Part shown: piece after piece, positions 37,422 through 46,116 of the stretch
Layout: each line of letters starts with the position of its first letter
Numbering within the stretch: the first letter of the stretch is position 1
Source: Neptuniibacter victor
Lineage (GTDB): Bacteria > Pseudomonadota > Gammaproteobacteria > Pseudomonadales > Balneatricaceae
Direction of reading: 5' to 3'
Length of the DNA stretch: 64,000 nt
Assembly: GCA_027943745.1 (NCBI GenBank)
Contig: AP025763.1
Location: 2,914,001 to 2,978,000, forward strand
The notes under the pieces: generated by a model
Told to the model about the DNA's origin: nothing
The model's database searches: none
Seen by the model: only the letters and a program-made list of their open reading frames with translations
Translations under genes and position numbers: made by a program

Positions 37422-38279
37422 ATGAAGCTCATCACTTTTGAATACAATGACCGCACCTCAATAGGTGCTCTTATTAACAACAAAGTGATCCCTGCATGGC
37501 TAGATCCTTCGCTCCCAGAAGAGATGGGGGCATTTCTAGCAAGAGGTAAAGAAGCCCAAACACGGCTACTTGCTCAACAAGGAGAGCAAAACCTTCGGCT
37601 TAGCGACGTTAAACTTCTTTCCCCGGTACTTAATCCTCAAAAATTTTTGGGAGTGGGCCTTAATTACTCAGACCATATTGAAGAAACAGGCTTAGAGGCA
37701 CCAACGTTCCCTACCATTTTTAATAAACAAAGCAGTTGTATCATAGGTCAAGGCGACGCTATTCATCGGCCAAGAATCTCAAATAAACTAGATTACGAAG
37801 GTGAGCTTGCCATTGTTATTGGAAAAAAATGTCGACACGTCCCCTACGAGAAAGCAAAGGGAGTCATTGCAGGCTATACCATAGTGAATGATGTATCAGT
37901 GAGGGATTGGCAAGTAAAGTCCCCCACCTGGACGCTAGGAAAATCCTTCGATACGCATGGACCGATAGGGCCTTGGATCGAAACAGACATAACTAACCCA
38001 CACAACCTAGAACTAAAAACATGGGTCAATAATGAGCTACGTCAGCATTCAAATACCCGACACCTTATTTTTGATTGTTATCAACTCATTGCGACCATAT
38101 CTACGGTTTGTACTCTCATGCCTGGCGATATAATCGCGACTGGCACATGCTCCGGCGTAGGTGTAAAAATGACACCCCGTGGTTACCTGAAACCAGGAGA
38201 TGATGTCCGGATAGAGATCGAAAAGATAGGTTCACTAAACAATCCTGTCATCGAAGAACCAGACACCCAGTTATTTTAA
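37422..38279 (+). CDS. fumarylacetoacetate hydrolase-family protein
   Basis: A cytoplasmic FAH-fold metal enzyme of 285 residues, of the class that hydrolyses or decarboxylates acyl-pyruvates and similar 2-oxoacids. Metal and fold motifs are VGLNYSDHIEE (metal-adjacent), DYEGELAIVIG with the E-x-E pair, and NDVSVRDWQ, TLGKSFDT. The N-terminal ~70 residues form the small family domain. The exact substrate, for example acylpyruvate or a homoprotocatechuate intermediate, is not determined by sequence. No catabolic operon surrounds it; it stands alone between divergent and same-strand genes. Confidence 0.9.
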   Translation: MKLITFEYNDRTSIGALINNKVIPAWLDPSLPEEMGAFLARGKEAQTRLLAQQGEQNLRLSDVKLLSPVLNPQKFLGVGLNYSDHIEETGLEAPTFPTIFNKQSSCIIGQGDAIHRPRISNKLDYEGELAIVIGKKCRHVPYEKAKGVIAGYTIVNDVSVRDWQVKSPTWTLGKSFDTHGPIGPWIETDITNPHNLELKTWVNNELRQHSNTRHLIFDCYQLIATISTVCTLMPGDIIATGTCSGVGVKMTPRGYLKPGDDVRIEIEKIGSLNNPVIEEPDTQLF

Positions 38280-38570
38280 TGTGTCGCACAACCTTGATCG
38301 ATAAATATATAGTGTCGCCATATTGAAACCTACTAAGCCGTTGATTTATAAAGGAAAGATTACTTTGTAATCAAAACCATGTCTCTCATTCGCGACACTA
38401 TGCTTGACTCTCAAGCCTCCCATCATAAGCAATACAGTTAACAACCAACACAAACAATCATAACATATTGTTTTATATGCATTTTTAAAAACTGGCACAT
38501 GATTTGATATATCTATCTCGATTTTAAACTTTCTGATATTCAATAACGTGATCAGTTCTAGGAGATAGAT

Positions 38571-38912
38571 ATGAAATTAATGGCACTTACTCTTGCTTCA
38601 TTCATGGCGGTAGCTTCTACGGCAACGCTAGCAGCGAATACAACACCTGCTGAAGCAAAACCTGCCGTTCAACCAGAAGTAATGACAAGCGAGCAGCCTA
38701 AAGCACCAAGTATTTTTGAAAAACTTGATGAGAACAAAGATGGCAAGGTTAGCCCTCAAGAAGCTCAGGTTTCACCGGCCTTAGTCAAAGGATTCGAAAA
38801 AATAGATACGAATAAAGATGGCTTCCTCAGCCCAGATGAGTTTTCTCAGCTACAAGTTAAAGCGACCGAAAAACGCACCTATGTTGTTTTGGCTGCTCTA
38901 CACGCTTTATAA
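38571..38912 (+). CDS. exported EF-hand calcium-binding protein
   Basis: A 113-residue protein with a cleavable signal peptide (about 1-21, ending TLAA). Two EF-hands follow: DENKDGKVSPQE and DTNKDGFLSPDE, each with Asp/Asn/Asp and the terminal Glu at canonical positions, spaced as a pair. It is predicted periplasmic and Ca2+-binding. The region between the signal and first hand is Pro/Ala rich. AGGAG precedes the ATG. It lies upstream of the glrK operon, separated by 284 bp with a strong hairpin. The role is unknown. Confidence 0.88.
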   Translation: MKLMALTLASFMAVASTATLAANTTPAEAKPAVQPEVMTSEQPKAPSIFEKLDENKDGKVSPQEAQVSPALVKGFEKIDTNKDGFLSPDEFSQLQVKATEKRTYVVLAALHAL

Positions 38913-39049
38913 GGGTTCACTGGTTAGGGAAGGTTAATCTAAGCTGATTCCGAGACAGCCTCAGATGAAGATTAGTCTTTCCGTTCTGGTAACAGTTATC
39001 TCAGAGCATCCATGTCCACAAACATAGCCGCCAGCTCTGTTTTAACAAG

Positions 39050-39078
39050 GATAGATGCCTACTTAGTAGGCATCTATC
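39050..39078. repeat. strong 13-bp hairpin between EF-hand gene and glrK
   Basis: GATAGATGCCTAC (39050-39062) and its exact reverse complement (39066-39078) flank a TTA loop. It is followed by ACCCC, so there is no intrinsic-terminator T-run. It could close the EF-hand mRNA, belong to the 5' leader of glrK, or be part of a small RNA. In enterobacteria the sRNA gene glmY lies upstream of glrK; I recognise no GlmY-like sequence here. Confidence 0.6.
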
Positions 39079-39196
39079 ACCCCAACGATCTTTCTGTTTC
39101 AGCGACTAAAGCAGTGGCTAAACGGAGCTAACACTATCCAATGTGGGGTTGATTCATAGATAATGGTCATACATCTGTTTAAATAATGTCGAATTA

Positions 39197-40606
39197 ATGT
39201 CCAATGATAACCGCCACGGTTGGCGACTTAGCTCACTTAAGCAATTAGTATTGCTTTCATTCTTAGTTGTTGTCACTCCATTCGGAGTGCTGATCTTCTA
39301 TGCGACTGACGCACTGGTTGAACAGTCTGCGCAAGGACGTGTGCTCGCAAAACAAGCCTTAGAAGTCACCCGAAGGGGCCAACAGCTAGAAGGCCTAGCA
39401 GAAGACATTACACGCTCAGCCCGCCAATACCAGATTCTCTCAAAGCCCGAAATAAAAGAGCGGCTTAATCAGCATCTTTTGAACTATAGAGAACAGTTAT
39501 CGATTCATAGTTTCATCCTGACCGAACTTGAACCGCTGAACCAAATTAAAGCACTGTTAGAAGATATCGATCAACCTCACCCTAACAATGCAAACAAGCT
39601 CCTAGGACTGACACGCGAAATAAATCAACAGATCGATTTCATCCTAGATCAACGATTATATGCTCTAAATGAAACTGCTCAACACACACAAAAACAGTTG
39701 AGCACCCTCGCTATCATTCTGCTCGTCATAGAGATGATGCTAATTCTCTTCTTCAGCTTTATGATTATTAGGCCTGTTCGCCGCATTGCTGATCGTATCC
39801 AAGCCTTAGGCACCGGTGAAGAGTACAGCGGCTCAAAAGTTGGTGGGCCAGATGAATTAGTAGAACTAGAACAACAACTTGATTGGCTAACAGAGCGATT
39901 AGCTGAAGTTGAAAATGAAAAACAACGTTTTTTACGGCACATGTCCCATGAGCTGAAGACCCCTTTAACGACGCTTAGGGAAGGCTCAGATCTATTAGCC
40001 GATCAGATTACAGGCCCATTAAATAACAGCCAGATGGAAGTAACTCATCTGCTTCAAAACAACGCCAGACAACTGCAATCCCTTATTGAACAACTACTTG
40101 ATTACAGTCGTCTCCATCAAAACGAACCCGTTAATTTTCACCTAGTTAGTATGCTTCCCGTCGTTACCGAAGCCATTGAACCTTATAAGCTGTTATTGGA
40201 ACAAAAGGAGATCACCGTGACATTACCCAGTAGTGATTCTCAATGGGTGACGGATAGAGCCATGTTAATACGTATTTTAGGAAACTTAGTTTCGAACGCC
40301 GCTCTCTATGGAACAAATCAGGGTTCGTTAACAATTAGCATCACAAAAGAGCATGACCAATGCTTAATCATGGTCGAAAACGAAGGACCTACAATCCCCG
40401 AAAAAGATATTCCGTTACTGTTTGAAGCATTTTATCAAGGTCAAAATAGGCGTCTAGGTCCAGTAAAAGGCTCCGGCATCGGATTAAGTATTGTCAGAGA
40501 TGCAGCGGATTCACTCGGCGCAACCGTCAAATTAGCTATCAATGAGAACAATCATGTGGGATTTAGTATCAACCTCCCCGCTTCGGAGCACCGTTTAAAT
40601 GACTAA
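39197..40606 (+). CDS. glrK: GlrK/QseE-like sensor histidine kinase
   Basis: Envelope-stress sensor kinase expected to phosphorylate the sigma-54-dependent regulator encoded two genes on. Transmembrane helices at ~14-37 and ~170-191 enclose a periplasmic region; a HAMP linker follows. The H-box is RHMSHELKTPLTTLREG with H251. ATPase motifs are LGNLVSNAALYG, ENEGPTIPE and GSGIGLSIV. The RHMSHELKTPLTTLREG form and the operon kinase-lipoprotein-NtrC-type regulator match GlrK-QseG-GlrR. It overlaps the lipoprotein gene by 8 bp. The ribosome-binding site is weak. In E. coli glnB follows; here it does not. Confidence 0.88.
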   Translation: MSNDNRHGWRLSSLKQLVLLSFLVVVTPFGVLIFYATDALVEQSAQGRVLAKQALEVTRRGQQLEGLAEDITRSARQYQILSKPEIKERLNQHLLNYREQLSIHSFILTELEPLNQIKALLEDIDQPHPNNANKLLGLTREINQQIDFILDQRLYALNETAQHTQKQLSTLAIILLVIEMMLILFFSFMIIRPVRRIADRIQALGTGEEYSGSKVGGPDELVELEQQLDWLTERLAEVENEKQRFLRHMSHELKTPLTTLREGSDLLADQITGPLNNSQMEVTHLLQNNARQLQSLIEQLLDYSRLHQNEPVNFHLVSMLPVVTEAIEPYKLLLEQKEITVTLPSSDSQWVTDRAMLIRILGNLVSNAALYGTNQGSLTISITKEHDQCLIMVENEGPTIPEKDIPLLFEAFYQGQNRRLGPVKGSGIGLSIVRDAADSLGATVKLAINENNHVGFSINLPASEHRLND

Positions 40607-41093
40607 ATCTATTATGTTACTAAGCTGCTTACTTATACTTCAGGGGTGTGAACTCAATACAATAAAGCCACAGAATAGTGTGACAAGCCTATCTAATAAG
40701 AAAAGCTGCCGAATATCTCCTTATACGCTAAATAACCTACAGCAGATAGAAACGGATTTTTTGACAAAGCCCGGGCAGCGAAGTCAAATTATGCAGAGTG
40801 CAATCCGCCAGAAAGACCCTTTACTACTTGCGCTGCTACTTTCAACACCTTTGTCTTCAAAAGAGCAGCTTCAACAATCCAAACGTTACTATTCAAAACT
40901 GGTACTTTATCCCCATAGCGCGTGCCCAGGTGATAGATATTTTGATCTGCGTGACCAACTTACGTCAGCTTTACTGTGGATGCGCGCCGAACACGACAAT
41001 CTCTTGTCAGAGAACCGGGCGCTTCAGGTTAAGATTGATGCCCTTACTCAGATTGAGACTGATCTGAGTAACGACCGGGAGGTTCAAGAATGA
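40599..41093 (+). CDS. qseG: QseG-like outer-membrane lipoprotein of the Glr system
   Basis: A 164-residue precursor with lipobox LQGC (C17) and E then L following, so outer-membrane sorting is likely. After processing the protein is mostly helical, ending in a coiled-coil-like ALQVKIDALTQIETDL. In E. coli, QseG sits in the same position between glrK and glrR and is an outer-membrane lipoprotein that binds and activates the kinase. The sequence itself is only weakly alike, so the name rests on position, length class and lipobox. It overlaps glrK by 8 bp and glrR by 4 bp (ATGA). Confidence 0.75.
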   Translation: MTKSIMLLSCLLILQGCELNTIKPQNSVTSLSNKKSCRISPYTLNNLQQIETDFLTKPGQRSQIMQSAIRQKDPLLLALLLSTPLSSKEQLQQSKRYYSKLVLYPHSACPGDRYFDLRDQLTSALLWMRAEHDNLLSENRALQVKIDALTQIETDLSNDREVQE

Positions 41094-42412
41094 AGCCTCA
41101 TATTCTTCTCGTTGACGATGACAGCTCACTACTAAAACTTTTATCGATGCGTCTTGAAGCCAGTGGATATAAAGTGTCCTGTGCAGAAAGTGCGGAGCAA
41201 GCACTTAACATCATTGATGAAAAAATTGATCTAGTCATTACCGATTTACGCATGGAGGGCATGGATGGCATGGCCCTTTTCCAACAAGTACAGCGTATTC
41301 AACCACAACTCCCTGTCATTATTATCACTGCGCATGGGTCTATACCGGAAGCGGTCACTGCTACTCAGCAAGGGGTCTTTGGCTTTTTAACAAAACCTAT
41401 TGATCGCGATCAGCTGATGCAGACCCTTGAAGCGGCCCTAGCAAGCACGAGTCGAAGTGAAGGGAAGTGGCGGAGCAACATCATCAGCCGTAGCGTCATC
41501 ATGGAACAGCTTCTCCAAGAAGCTGAGCAGATCGCAGGCTCAGACGTCAGCGTTCTTATTACCGGAGCAAGCGGTAGCGGTAAGGAACTGCTCGCAAATG
41601 CAATTCATCAAGCGAGCCCGAGAAAAAAGAAACCTTTTATAGCGATCAACTGCGGAGCGCTTCCAGAACAGTTATTAGAATCAGAACTATTTGGTCATAC
41701 CAAAGGTGCTTTCACAGGAGCTGTCAGCAAACATGACGGCTTGTTTAAAGCCGCTAATGGCGGCACCCTCTTTCTTGATGAAATCGGTGATATGCCAGCG
41801 CCGCTTCAAGTAAAGTTACTACGCGTTTTGCAAGAAAGGCAGATAAGACCTGTCGGAAGCACCGAGACAATTGCTGTTGATGTCAGAGTGATATCAGCCA
41901 CACACAGAGATTTAGAGCAAGCAATGCAGGACGATCAATTTAGGGAAGATCTGTTCTATCGATTAAATGTCGTCAATTTGCACTTACCCCCTCTCAAGGA
42001 TAGACCTGAAGATATCCCTCCCCTTGCTCGCTACTTTGTAGAACAAGCAGCGGAGCGACACAACCCTCGTGTTAAAAACATCTCGAGTGCGGCATTACAA
42101 GTACTCGCCCAGGCATCCTGGCCCGGTAATGTTCGTCAACTTGAGAATATCATTGAAAAGGTAACGGCACTCAGTACCACCCCTGTCATTTCAGACACTG
42201 CCATTAATAGAGCGCTTGCGAATCAAGAACAAGTGATTCCAAATTTCAATGATGCCAGGGCTGACTTTGAAAAGCGTTACCTCAATAAAGTTCTACATAT
42301 TACAGAAGGGAACGTGACCCAAGCCGCAAAAATTGCAGGGCGAAATAGAACCGATTTTTATAAACTATTGAAGAAACACCATTTAGAAGCGGCGAATTAT
42401 AAACATCTATAA
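41090..42412 (+). CDS. glrR: GlrR/QseF-like sigma-54-dependent response regulator
   Basis: A 440-residue NtrC-type enhancer-binding protein. Receiver: DDD acidic group at 9-11, phospho-acceptor D52 in VITDLRMEG, T80, K102. AAA+ domain: Walker A GASGSGKE (159-166) and the sigma-54-contacting GAFTGA loop at 206-211. The C-terminal Fis-like helix-turn-helix ends in AAKIAGRNRTDFYKLLKKHH. In E. coli GlrR activates rpoE and glmY/glmZ at sigma-54 promoters. Translation is coupled to the lipoprotein gene by a 4-bp overlap. The gene ends 14 bp from the convergent replication pair. Confidence 0.9.
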   Translation: MKPHILLVDDDSSLLKLLSMRLEASGYKVSCAESAEQALNIIDEKIDLVITDLRMEGMDGMALFQQVQRIQPQLPVIIITAHGSIPEAVTATQQGVFGFLTKPIDRDQLMQTLEAALASTSRSEGKWRSNIISRSVIMEQLLQEAEQIAGSDVSVLITGASGSGKELLANAIHQASPRKKKPFIAINCGALPEQLLESELFGHTKGAFTGAVSKHDGLFKAANGGTLFLDEIGDMPAPLQVKLLRVLQERQIRPVGSTETIAVDVRVISATHRDLEQAMQDDQFREDLFYRLNVVNLHLPPLKDRPEDIPPLARYFVEQAAERHNPRVKNISSAALQVLAQASWPGNVRQLENIIEKVTALSTTPVISDTAINRALANQEQVIPNFNDARADFEKRYLNKVLHITEGNVTQAAKIAGRNRTDFYKLLKKHHLEAANYKHL

Positions 42413-42426
42413 AGCACGTGCATCTG

Positions 42427-43221
42427 TTATTGGTAGTCATCCGGTAAGCTAATGCCCATACTACTCGCCTCAACTTGAGCTTGTGCTTTAAAACGCTCCC
42501 TTACCTTCGATCCTTTAGGCTTAGTAAGGTAAAAAAGCCACTTACTCGCGATCTCTGGTTTTAACTTATGCTCTTCACCCCAGCTTTGGATAAAAAGAAA
42601 CAGAGCATTATCACTTTTATCTGGCAAAGCGACCGGCACAGGAGTTTCTAACTGTTCGCCCGCTCTCACACGTCGGCATAGTACATCATAGTTGTATCGA
42701 AAATCGGAGAAGACATCGCTTTCATCCTCAGTCCTTAAACGGAACCACCCGGTCGCTTTCCCGGCATGGTAAATAGCAGGATGAGTCCACTGATGCTTAG
42801 AAGCACTATCCGCATGATTGCATGCTTCTTCATAGGCATGTTTAGCAATCGGCAAACCATGATCGCCTGTTAAATTACGTAGTACTTTGATGAACTCTGA
42901 GATAGTCGGCATCCAAGCACTATGCTCTTTGCAATAATCAATCGCTGCGACCAATTCAGCCTCAGTGTATCCCTCTAGGCTTAAAGCCCACTCGCGTTTC
43001 GCAATACGAATCTCATCTTGTGTTTCAAAGCAACTTTTAAATTTATGACCATAAATCGCCATAAAACGTGCAAAAATCATATTTACAAACGTTTTGACTT
43101 CTACGCTAAGGTTTGCACTTTGATGCTGCTGAGACTGCTCACCAGTCGGTGTCTTTGATGTCCATGACTGCTGCGGTAACCCGTTTACGCTTTTCTCGAG
43201 TATCTCTGCGGGGGTCTTCAT
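42427..43221 (-). CDS. lambda P-like replication protein (putative helicase loader)
   Basis: The product (264 residues from the ATG at 43221; frame open to 43245) resembles the phage lambda replication P family, whose members bring the replicative helicase DnaB to the origin. Supporting features: FARFMAIYGHKFKSCF, then EIRIAKREWALSLEGYTEAE, and CKEHSAWMPTISEFIKVLR, which has the family W..L.G.T...I...C.....F.P...EF pattern. It lacks a P-loop, so it is not a DnaC-type ATPase. It overlaps the end of the DnaT-like gene by 83 bp, so the two are translationally coupled. No phage genes surround it, which argues for a resident chromosomal role. Confidence 0.72.
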   Translation of the reverse strand: MKTPAEILEKSVNGLPQQSWTSKTPTGEQSQQHQSANLSVEVKTFVNMIFARFMAIYGHKFKSCFETQDEIRIAKREWALSLEGYTEAELVAAIDYCKEHSAWMPTISEFIKVLRNLTGDHGLPIAKHAYEEACNHADSASKHQWTHPAIYHAGKATGWFRLRTEDESDVFSDFRYNYDVLCRRVRAGEQLETPVPVALPDKSDNALFLFIQSWGEEHKLKPEIASKWLFYLTKPKGSKVRERFKAQAQVEASSMGISLPDDYQ

Positions 43222-44137
43222 GGCTAAAACCTGCTTTCTGTTCATTATTTATGCGCTGTTTACGACCTTCCTGGGTTTGCTTTTTAACCCATTCGCGTTT
43301 TACCCAGCCTAAAAACTTTTGATCCCAATTTGTTTCTTTGCGATCTTTATCTAGCCAATATAATACAAATTCATCTAAACAGCCTTGTGCAAACTGATGC
43401 GAAATATTATGCCTCGGCAAAAGGGCGTATAAATTCTGCGAAGGTTGCCACCCTAACTCCATTCCATGTAACTGTTTATTACGTTGTTCATGCTGTTGGA
43501 ATAAAGCTTGAAGCTCATCACCTTGACGAACTTTTTTAGCCCAACCAATACTACCACCAAAGGTAGGGGCAGGACCTGGATTACTATTTTGCATATCAAT
43601 ACCCGGCCTATTTTGATAAGTCGTTGTATTAACATTCACCTCCTCAGGTGCAGCATCAGGATAATAAGGAGTATCTTGTGCCTCGGGATAAGCATCAGCG
43701 GCATAACGTGATTCCACATAATCCTGCTCAACATAACTAGCGGTTTCCACCGGAGCTGGCGCAGGAATATCTTCCACGACCGGCAACCGACTCACCATCT
43801 CTACTTCCGATGTTTCCGGTCCATTCTCTTGAGAGTCGACTGATCCCAATCTGATTCGAACCCGTCCATCGTTAGCAAAAGACGCATCAATATACGCCTC
43901 ACTCACTAAATAGCTCGTCAGTTGCGCTAAAGACTCTTCATCCCAAAAAGGCGCTAATGCTAACCATTGGGAATGAGATAAAATCATTTCGTCCACTTGA
44001 GTATCAGAGGCAACACTTCTCACATGTTGATGGTAGATGGTAAATAGAACGGCCGCTTCCACACCTAGCTCATTAATAAGAGATGGATAGAGCAAAATAG
44101 GTGCTTCAGGAAAAGTATAATTCATCAAATAACGCAT
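43139..44137 (-). CDS. DnaT-like primosome-type protein
   Basis: A 332-residue protein. The N-terminal ~100 residues form a winged-helix-like domain (YPSLINELGVEAAVLFTIYH, SHSQWLALAPFWDEE). A long Pro/Glu/Tyr-rich linker follows, then at 229-286 a DnaT-like domain: GWQPSQNLYALLPRHNISHQ, FAQGCLDEFVLYWLDKDR, NWDQKFLGWVKREW. In E. coli DnaT links PriB/PriA to DnaC at stalled forks through this domain type. It is followed, with an 83-bp overlap, by a lambda P-like gene in place of dnaC. A start at the in-frame ATG 44125 is also possible. A chromosomal replication-restart role is inferred. Confidence 0.78.
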   Translation of the reverse strand: MRYLMNYTFPEAPILLYPSLINELGVEAAVLFTIYHQHVRSVASDTQVDEMILSHSQWLALAPFWDEESLAQLTSYLVSEAYIDASFANDGRVRIRLGSVDSQENGPETSEVEMVSRLPVVEDIPAPAPVETASYVEQDYVESRYAADAYPEAQDTPYYPDAAPEEVNVNTTTYQNRPGIDMQNSNPGPAPTFGGSIGWAKKVRQGDELQALFQQHEQRNKQLHGMELGWQPSQNLYALLPRHNISHQFAQGCLDEFVLYWLDKDRKETNWDQKFLGWVKREWVKKQTQEGRKQRINNEQKAGFSHEDPRRDTREKRKRVTAAVMDIKDTDW

Positions 44138-44152
44138 ACCTTGGATATAAAA

Positions 44153-44176
44153 AAGCCGCAGTCTAGACCGCGGCTT
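44153..44176 (-). terminator. intrinsic terminator of the CBS gene
   Basis: AAGCCGC (44153-44159) pairs with GCGGCTT (44170-44176). The palindromic GTCTAGAC loop extends the stem after one mismatch. The minus strand continues with TTTTATATCC. Confidence 0.85.
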
Positions 44177-44196
44177 AGCTCACGAACCATCAAGTG

Positions 44197-44604
44197 TTAG
44201 CCATCTTGGGCGAACTTTTCAACGGCACGTAGCACATCTCGGCGACTGATCTGGCCGATTAGTTTACCATCTTTTACCACCGGTAAACGACGACGCTTAT
44301 TATTTATAAACTCTTCAGCTACTTTAATAATGTCAGCATCATAATTAATTGTGTACACCTCTTCGGACATGTAGGTGCCAACATAACCGCCCATCTCTTC
44401 TTCATGGTAGGTCAACGTAAGTATAGCTTTTAAGCAATCAACCTCTGACATTAACCCAACTAAGTTGCCACTTTCATCCACAACGGGTGCACCTGTAATA
44501 CGATACTCAAGCAACTGATTAATCGCTTCAAACAGATCAGTTTCCGGTGTAAAGGTGATTAAATCTTCACACATATAATCTTGAGCTTTTACGGATCTCA
44601 ACAT
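44197..44604 (-). CDS. paired CBS-domain protein
   Basis: A 135-residue protein made of two CBS motifs (~8-60 and ~78-135), the usual adenosyl-ligand-binding Bateman pair. Recognised segments: YMCEDLITFTPETDLFEAIN, RITGAPVVDESGNLVGLMSE, then YMSEEVYTINYDADIIKVAE, RRRLPVVKDGKLIGQISRRD. No enzyme or channel domain is attached, so it probably regulates a partner in response to adenylates or similar. The start is the ATG at 44604, chosen over 44610 because GGAGGA sits directly against the latter and at correct distance from the former. Single gene with terminator. Confidence 0.88.
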   Translation of the reverse strand: MLRSVKAQDYMCEDLITFTPETDLFEAINQLLEYRITGAPVVDESGNLVGLMSEVDCLKAILTLTYHEEEMGGYVGTYMSEEVYTINYDADIIKVAEEFINNKRRRLPVVKDGKLIGQISRRDVLRAVEKFAQDG

Positions 44605-44769
44605 TACCATTCCTCCATGGCCGGTAGATAACTACCAAACAATAACTACCTAAATAAGGTAAAGCCGGGAAGTACTTATCACAATAAAGTGAAACAGACC
44701 CGGAATCCCTCTTTATCTTTACACTTAACTTAGATCGCCCGCAACAAAATTGAACTGATCAAGATCAGG

Positions 44770-45624
44770 TTAATTGAATACGACGGTTTTATTACCATGC
44801 ACTAACACTTTGTCCTCAAGGTGCCAGCGAAGACCACGAGACAATACAGTCTTTTCAACATCTCGCCCTAAACGCACCATATCTTCTGGCATATCACGAT
44901 GGGTAATTCGAATGACATCCTGATCAATAATCGGGCCGGCATCTAACTCTTCTGTCACAAAGTGACATGTCGCCCCTATCAATTTAACACCCCTTTCATG
45001 TGCTTGGTGATATGGCTTTGCACCGGCAAATGATGGCAAGAAGCTATGATGAATATTAATGATACGGTGCGAATAAGCGGTACAGATATCAGATGGTAAG
45101 ATCTGCATATAACGCGCTAAAACAACAACATCAGCATCATGTTCATTGATAAGTCGACTCACCTCATCAAAATGCGGTTGTTTATTCGCTTTATCCACAG
45201 GTACATGGTGATACGGAATATTGTGCCACTCTACCATGCTACGTAGATCATCATGGTTCGATATGACGCAACTCACTTCACAGTCCAACTCACCTTCATG
45301 ATAGCGGTAAAGTAAGTCAGCCAAACAGTGAGATTCTTTACTCGCCATTAAGATCACTTTCTTCGGCTGTCCAGAGTCCGTGATCTCCCAATCCATATTA
45401 AAAGACTGGGCAATAGGCGCAAACGCTTCCTTTATCTCAACCAATGAAAACGGCAACGTTCCGGCACAAATTTCCACCCGCATAAAAAACCAGCCGGTAG
45501 TACTGTCAGAGTGTTGGTTAGCATCTGAAATTGAACCACCATGACTAGAGATAAAATTACTTACCATCGCCACAATGCCCACTCTATCTGGACACGCCAA
45601 AACCAACCTAAACTTACGTTCCAT
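44770..45624 (-). CDS. purU: formyltetrahydrofolate deformylase
   Basis: Hydrolyses 10-formyl-THF to THF and formate, balancing the one-carbon pool and supplying formate for PurT. Residues 1-80 are an ACT domain (VLACPDRVGIVAMVSNFI), which mediates Met/Gly control in E. coli. Residues ~90-284 are the formyltransferase-type domain with NIHHSFLPSF (190-199) and DAGPII (228-233), the catalytic H and D positions. Length 284 matches E. coli PurU (280). A CTGATC-AA-GATCAG dyad lies directly after the stop (44755-44768). The pterin dehydratase gene is 59 bp upstream on the same strand. Confidence 0.95.
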   Translation of the reverse strand: MERKFRLVLACPDRVGIVAMVSNFISSHGGSISDANQHSDSTTGWFFMRVEICAGTLPFSLVEIKEAFAPIAQSFNMDWEITDSGQPKKVILMASKESHCLADLLYRYHEGELDCEVSCVISNHDDLRSMVEWHNIPYHHVPVDKANKQPHFDEVSRLINEHDADVVVLARYMQILPSDICTAYSHRIINIHHSFLPSFAGAKPYHQAHERGVKLIGATCHFVTEELDAGPIIDQDVIRITHRDMPEDMVRLGRDVEKTVLSRGLRWHLEDKVLVHGNKTVVFN

Positions 45625-45683
45625 TTATCTCTGACTCCGAAGCACAAAAAATCGAAACGCTATTCTAGCAGCAGTTATAAGCA

Positions 45684-46001
45684 CTATGGAATTAAAGTAT
45701 ATAGCTCATCGCAATAAGCGGCACAACGAAAGTCATTAGGTTGTATGCCTTGCATGGTATGCGTGTACCAGATGATAGTGGCACTCCCCCAACTCAGCGT
45801 AATCTCAGGGTGATGATTTACCTGTTCAGCAAACTCACCGACCCCATTTGTAAAAGCCAACGCAGTAGCGAAGTCTTCAAACTGATACCGCTTATACAGA
45901 ACATTTATTCCATTATGTTGAATCAACTTCCATGCGGATAACTCCTGTAACAACTCATCTATCTCGTCTTTTTTCAAGTGACGACTATGACTACTACACA
46001 A
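45684..46001 (-). CDS. phhB: pterin-4a-carbinolamine dehydratase
   Basis: Regenerates the pterin cofactor of phenylalanine hydroxylase in the cytoplasm. The 105-residue protein has the active-site HHPEI with a following WG..T..WYTH and D (VNHHPEITLSWGSATIIWYT), matching the PhhB/DCoH signature. The frame starts with TTG at 46001, directly after an in-frame stop a few codons upstream, and no ribosome-binding site is seen; no ATG offers a better start near the domain, so the start is uncertain. No phenylalanine hydroxylase gene is in the window. purU lies downstream on the same strand. Confidence 0.88.
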   Translation of the reverse strand: MCSSHSRHLKKDEIDELLQELSAWKLIQHNGINVLYKRYQFEDFATALAFTNGVGEFAEQVNHHPEITLSWGSATIIWYTHTMQGIQPNDFRCAAYCDELYTLIP

Positions 46002-46116
46002 GGTGATTTTTTAATATTCACTGTAGAGTTCTCTATTATCTTGCATTCATTGACTTAGAATAGTTTTCCAGTGCGGATTTCCCTCATATACTGGATAAGT
46101 AAGGGAGAATGATTGC

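Noticed and set aside
38346-38543. Minus-strand 65-codon frame between the FAH-family and EF-hand genes.
   Set aside because: No ribosome-binding site, no recognisable features; likely chance in AT-rich spacer.
38913-39196. Sigma-54 promoter or GlmY small RNA upstream of glrK.
   Set aside because: The best GG...GC candidate near 39116-39132 has nine rather than ten bases between the elements, and no GlmY-like sequence was recognised.
44755-44768. CTGATC-AA-GATCAG dyad as an FNR/Anr site.
   Set aside because: Only 8 of 10 consensus positions and located after the purU stop, about 150 bp from the CBS gene start; not listed as a regulatory site.
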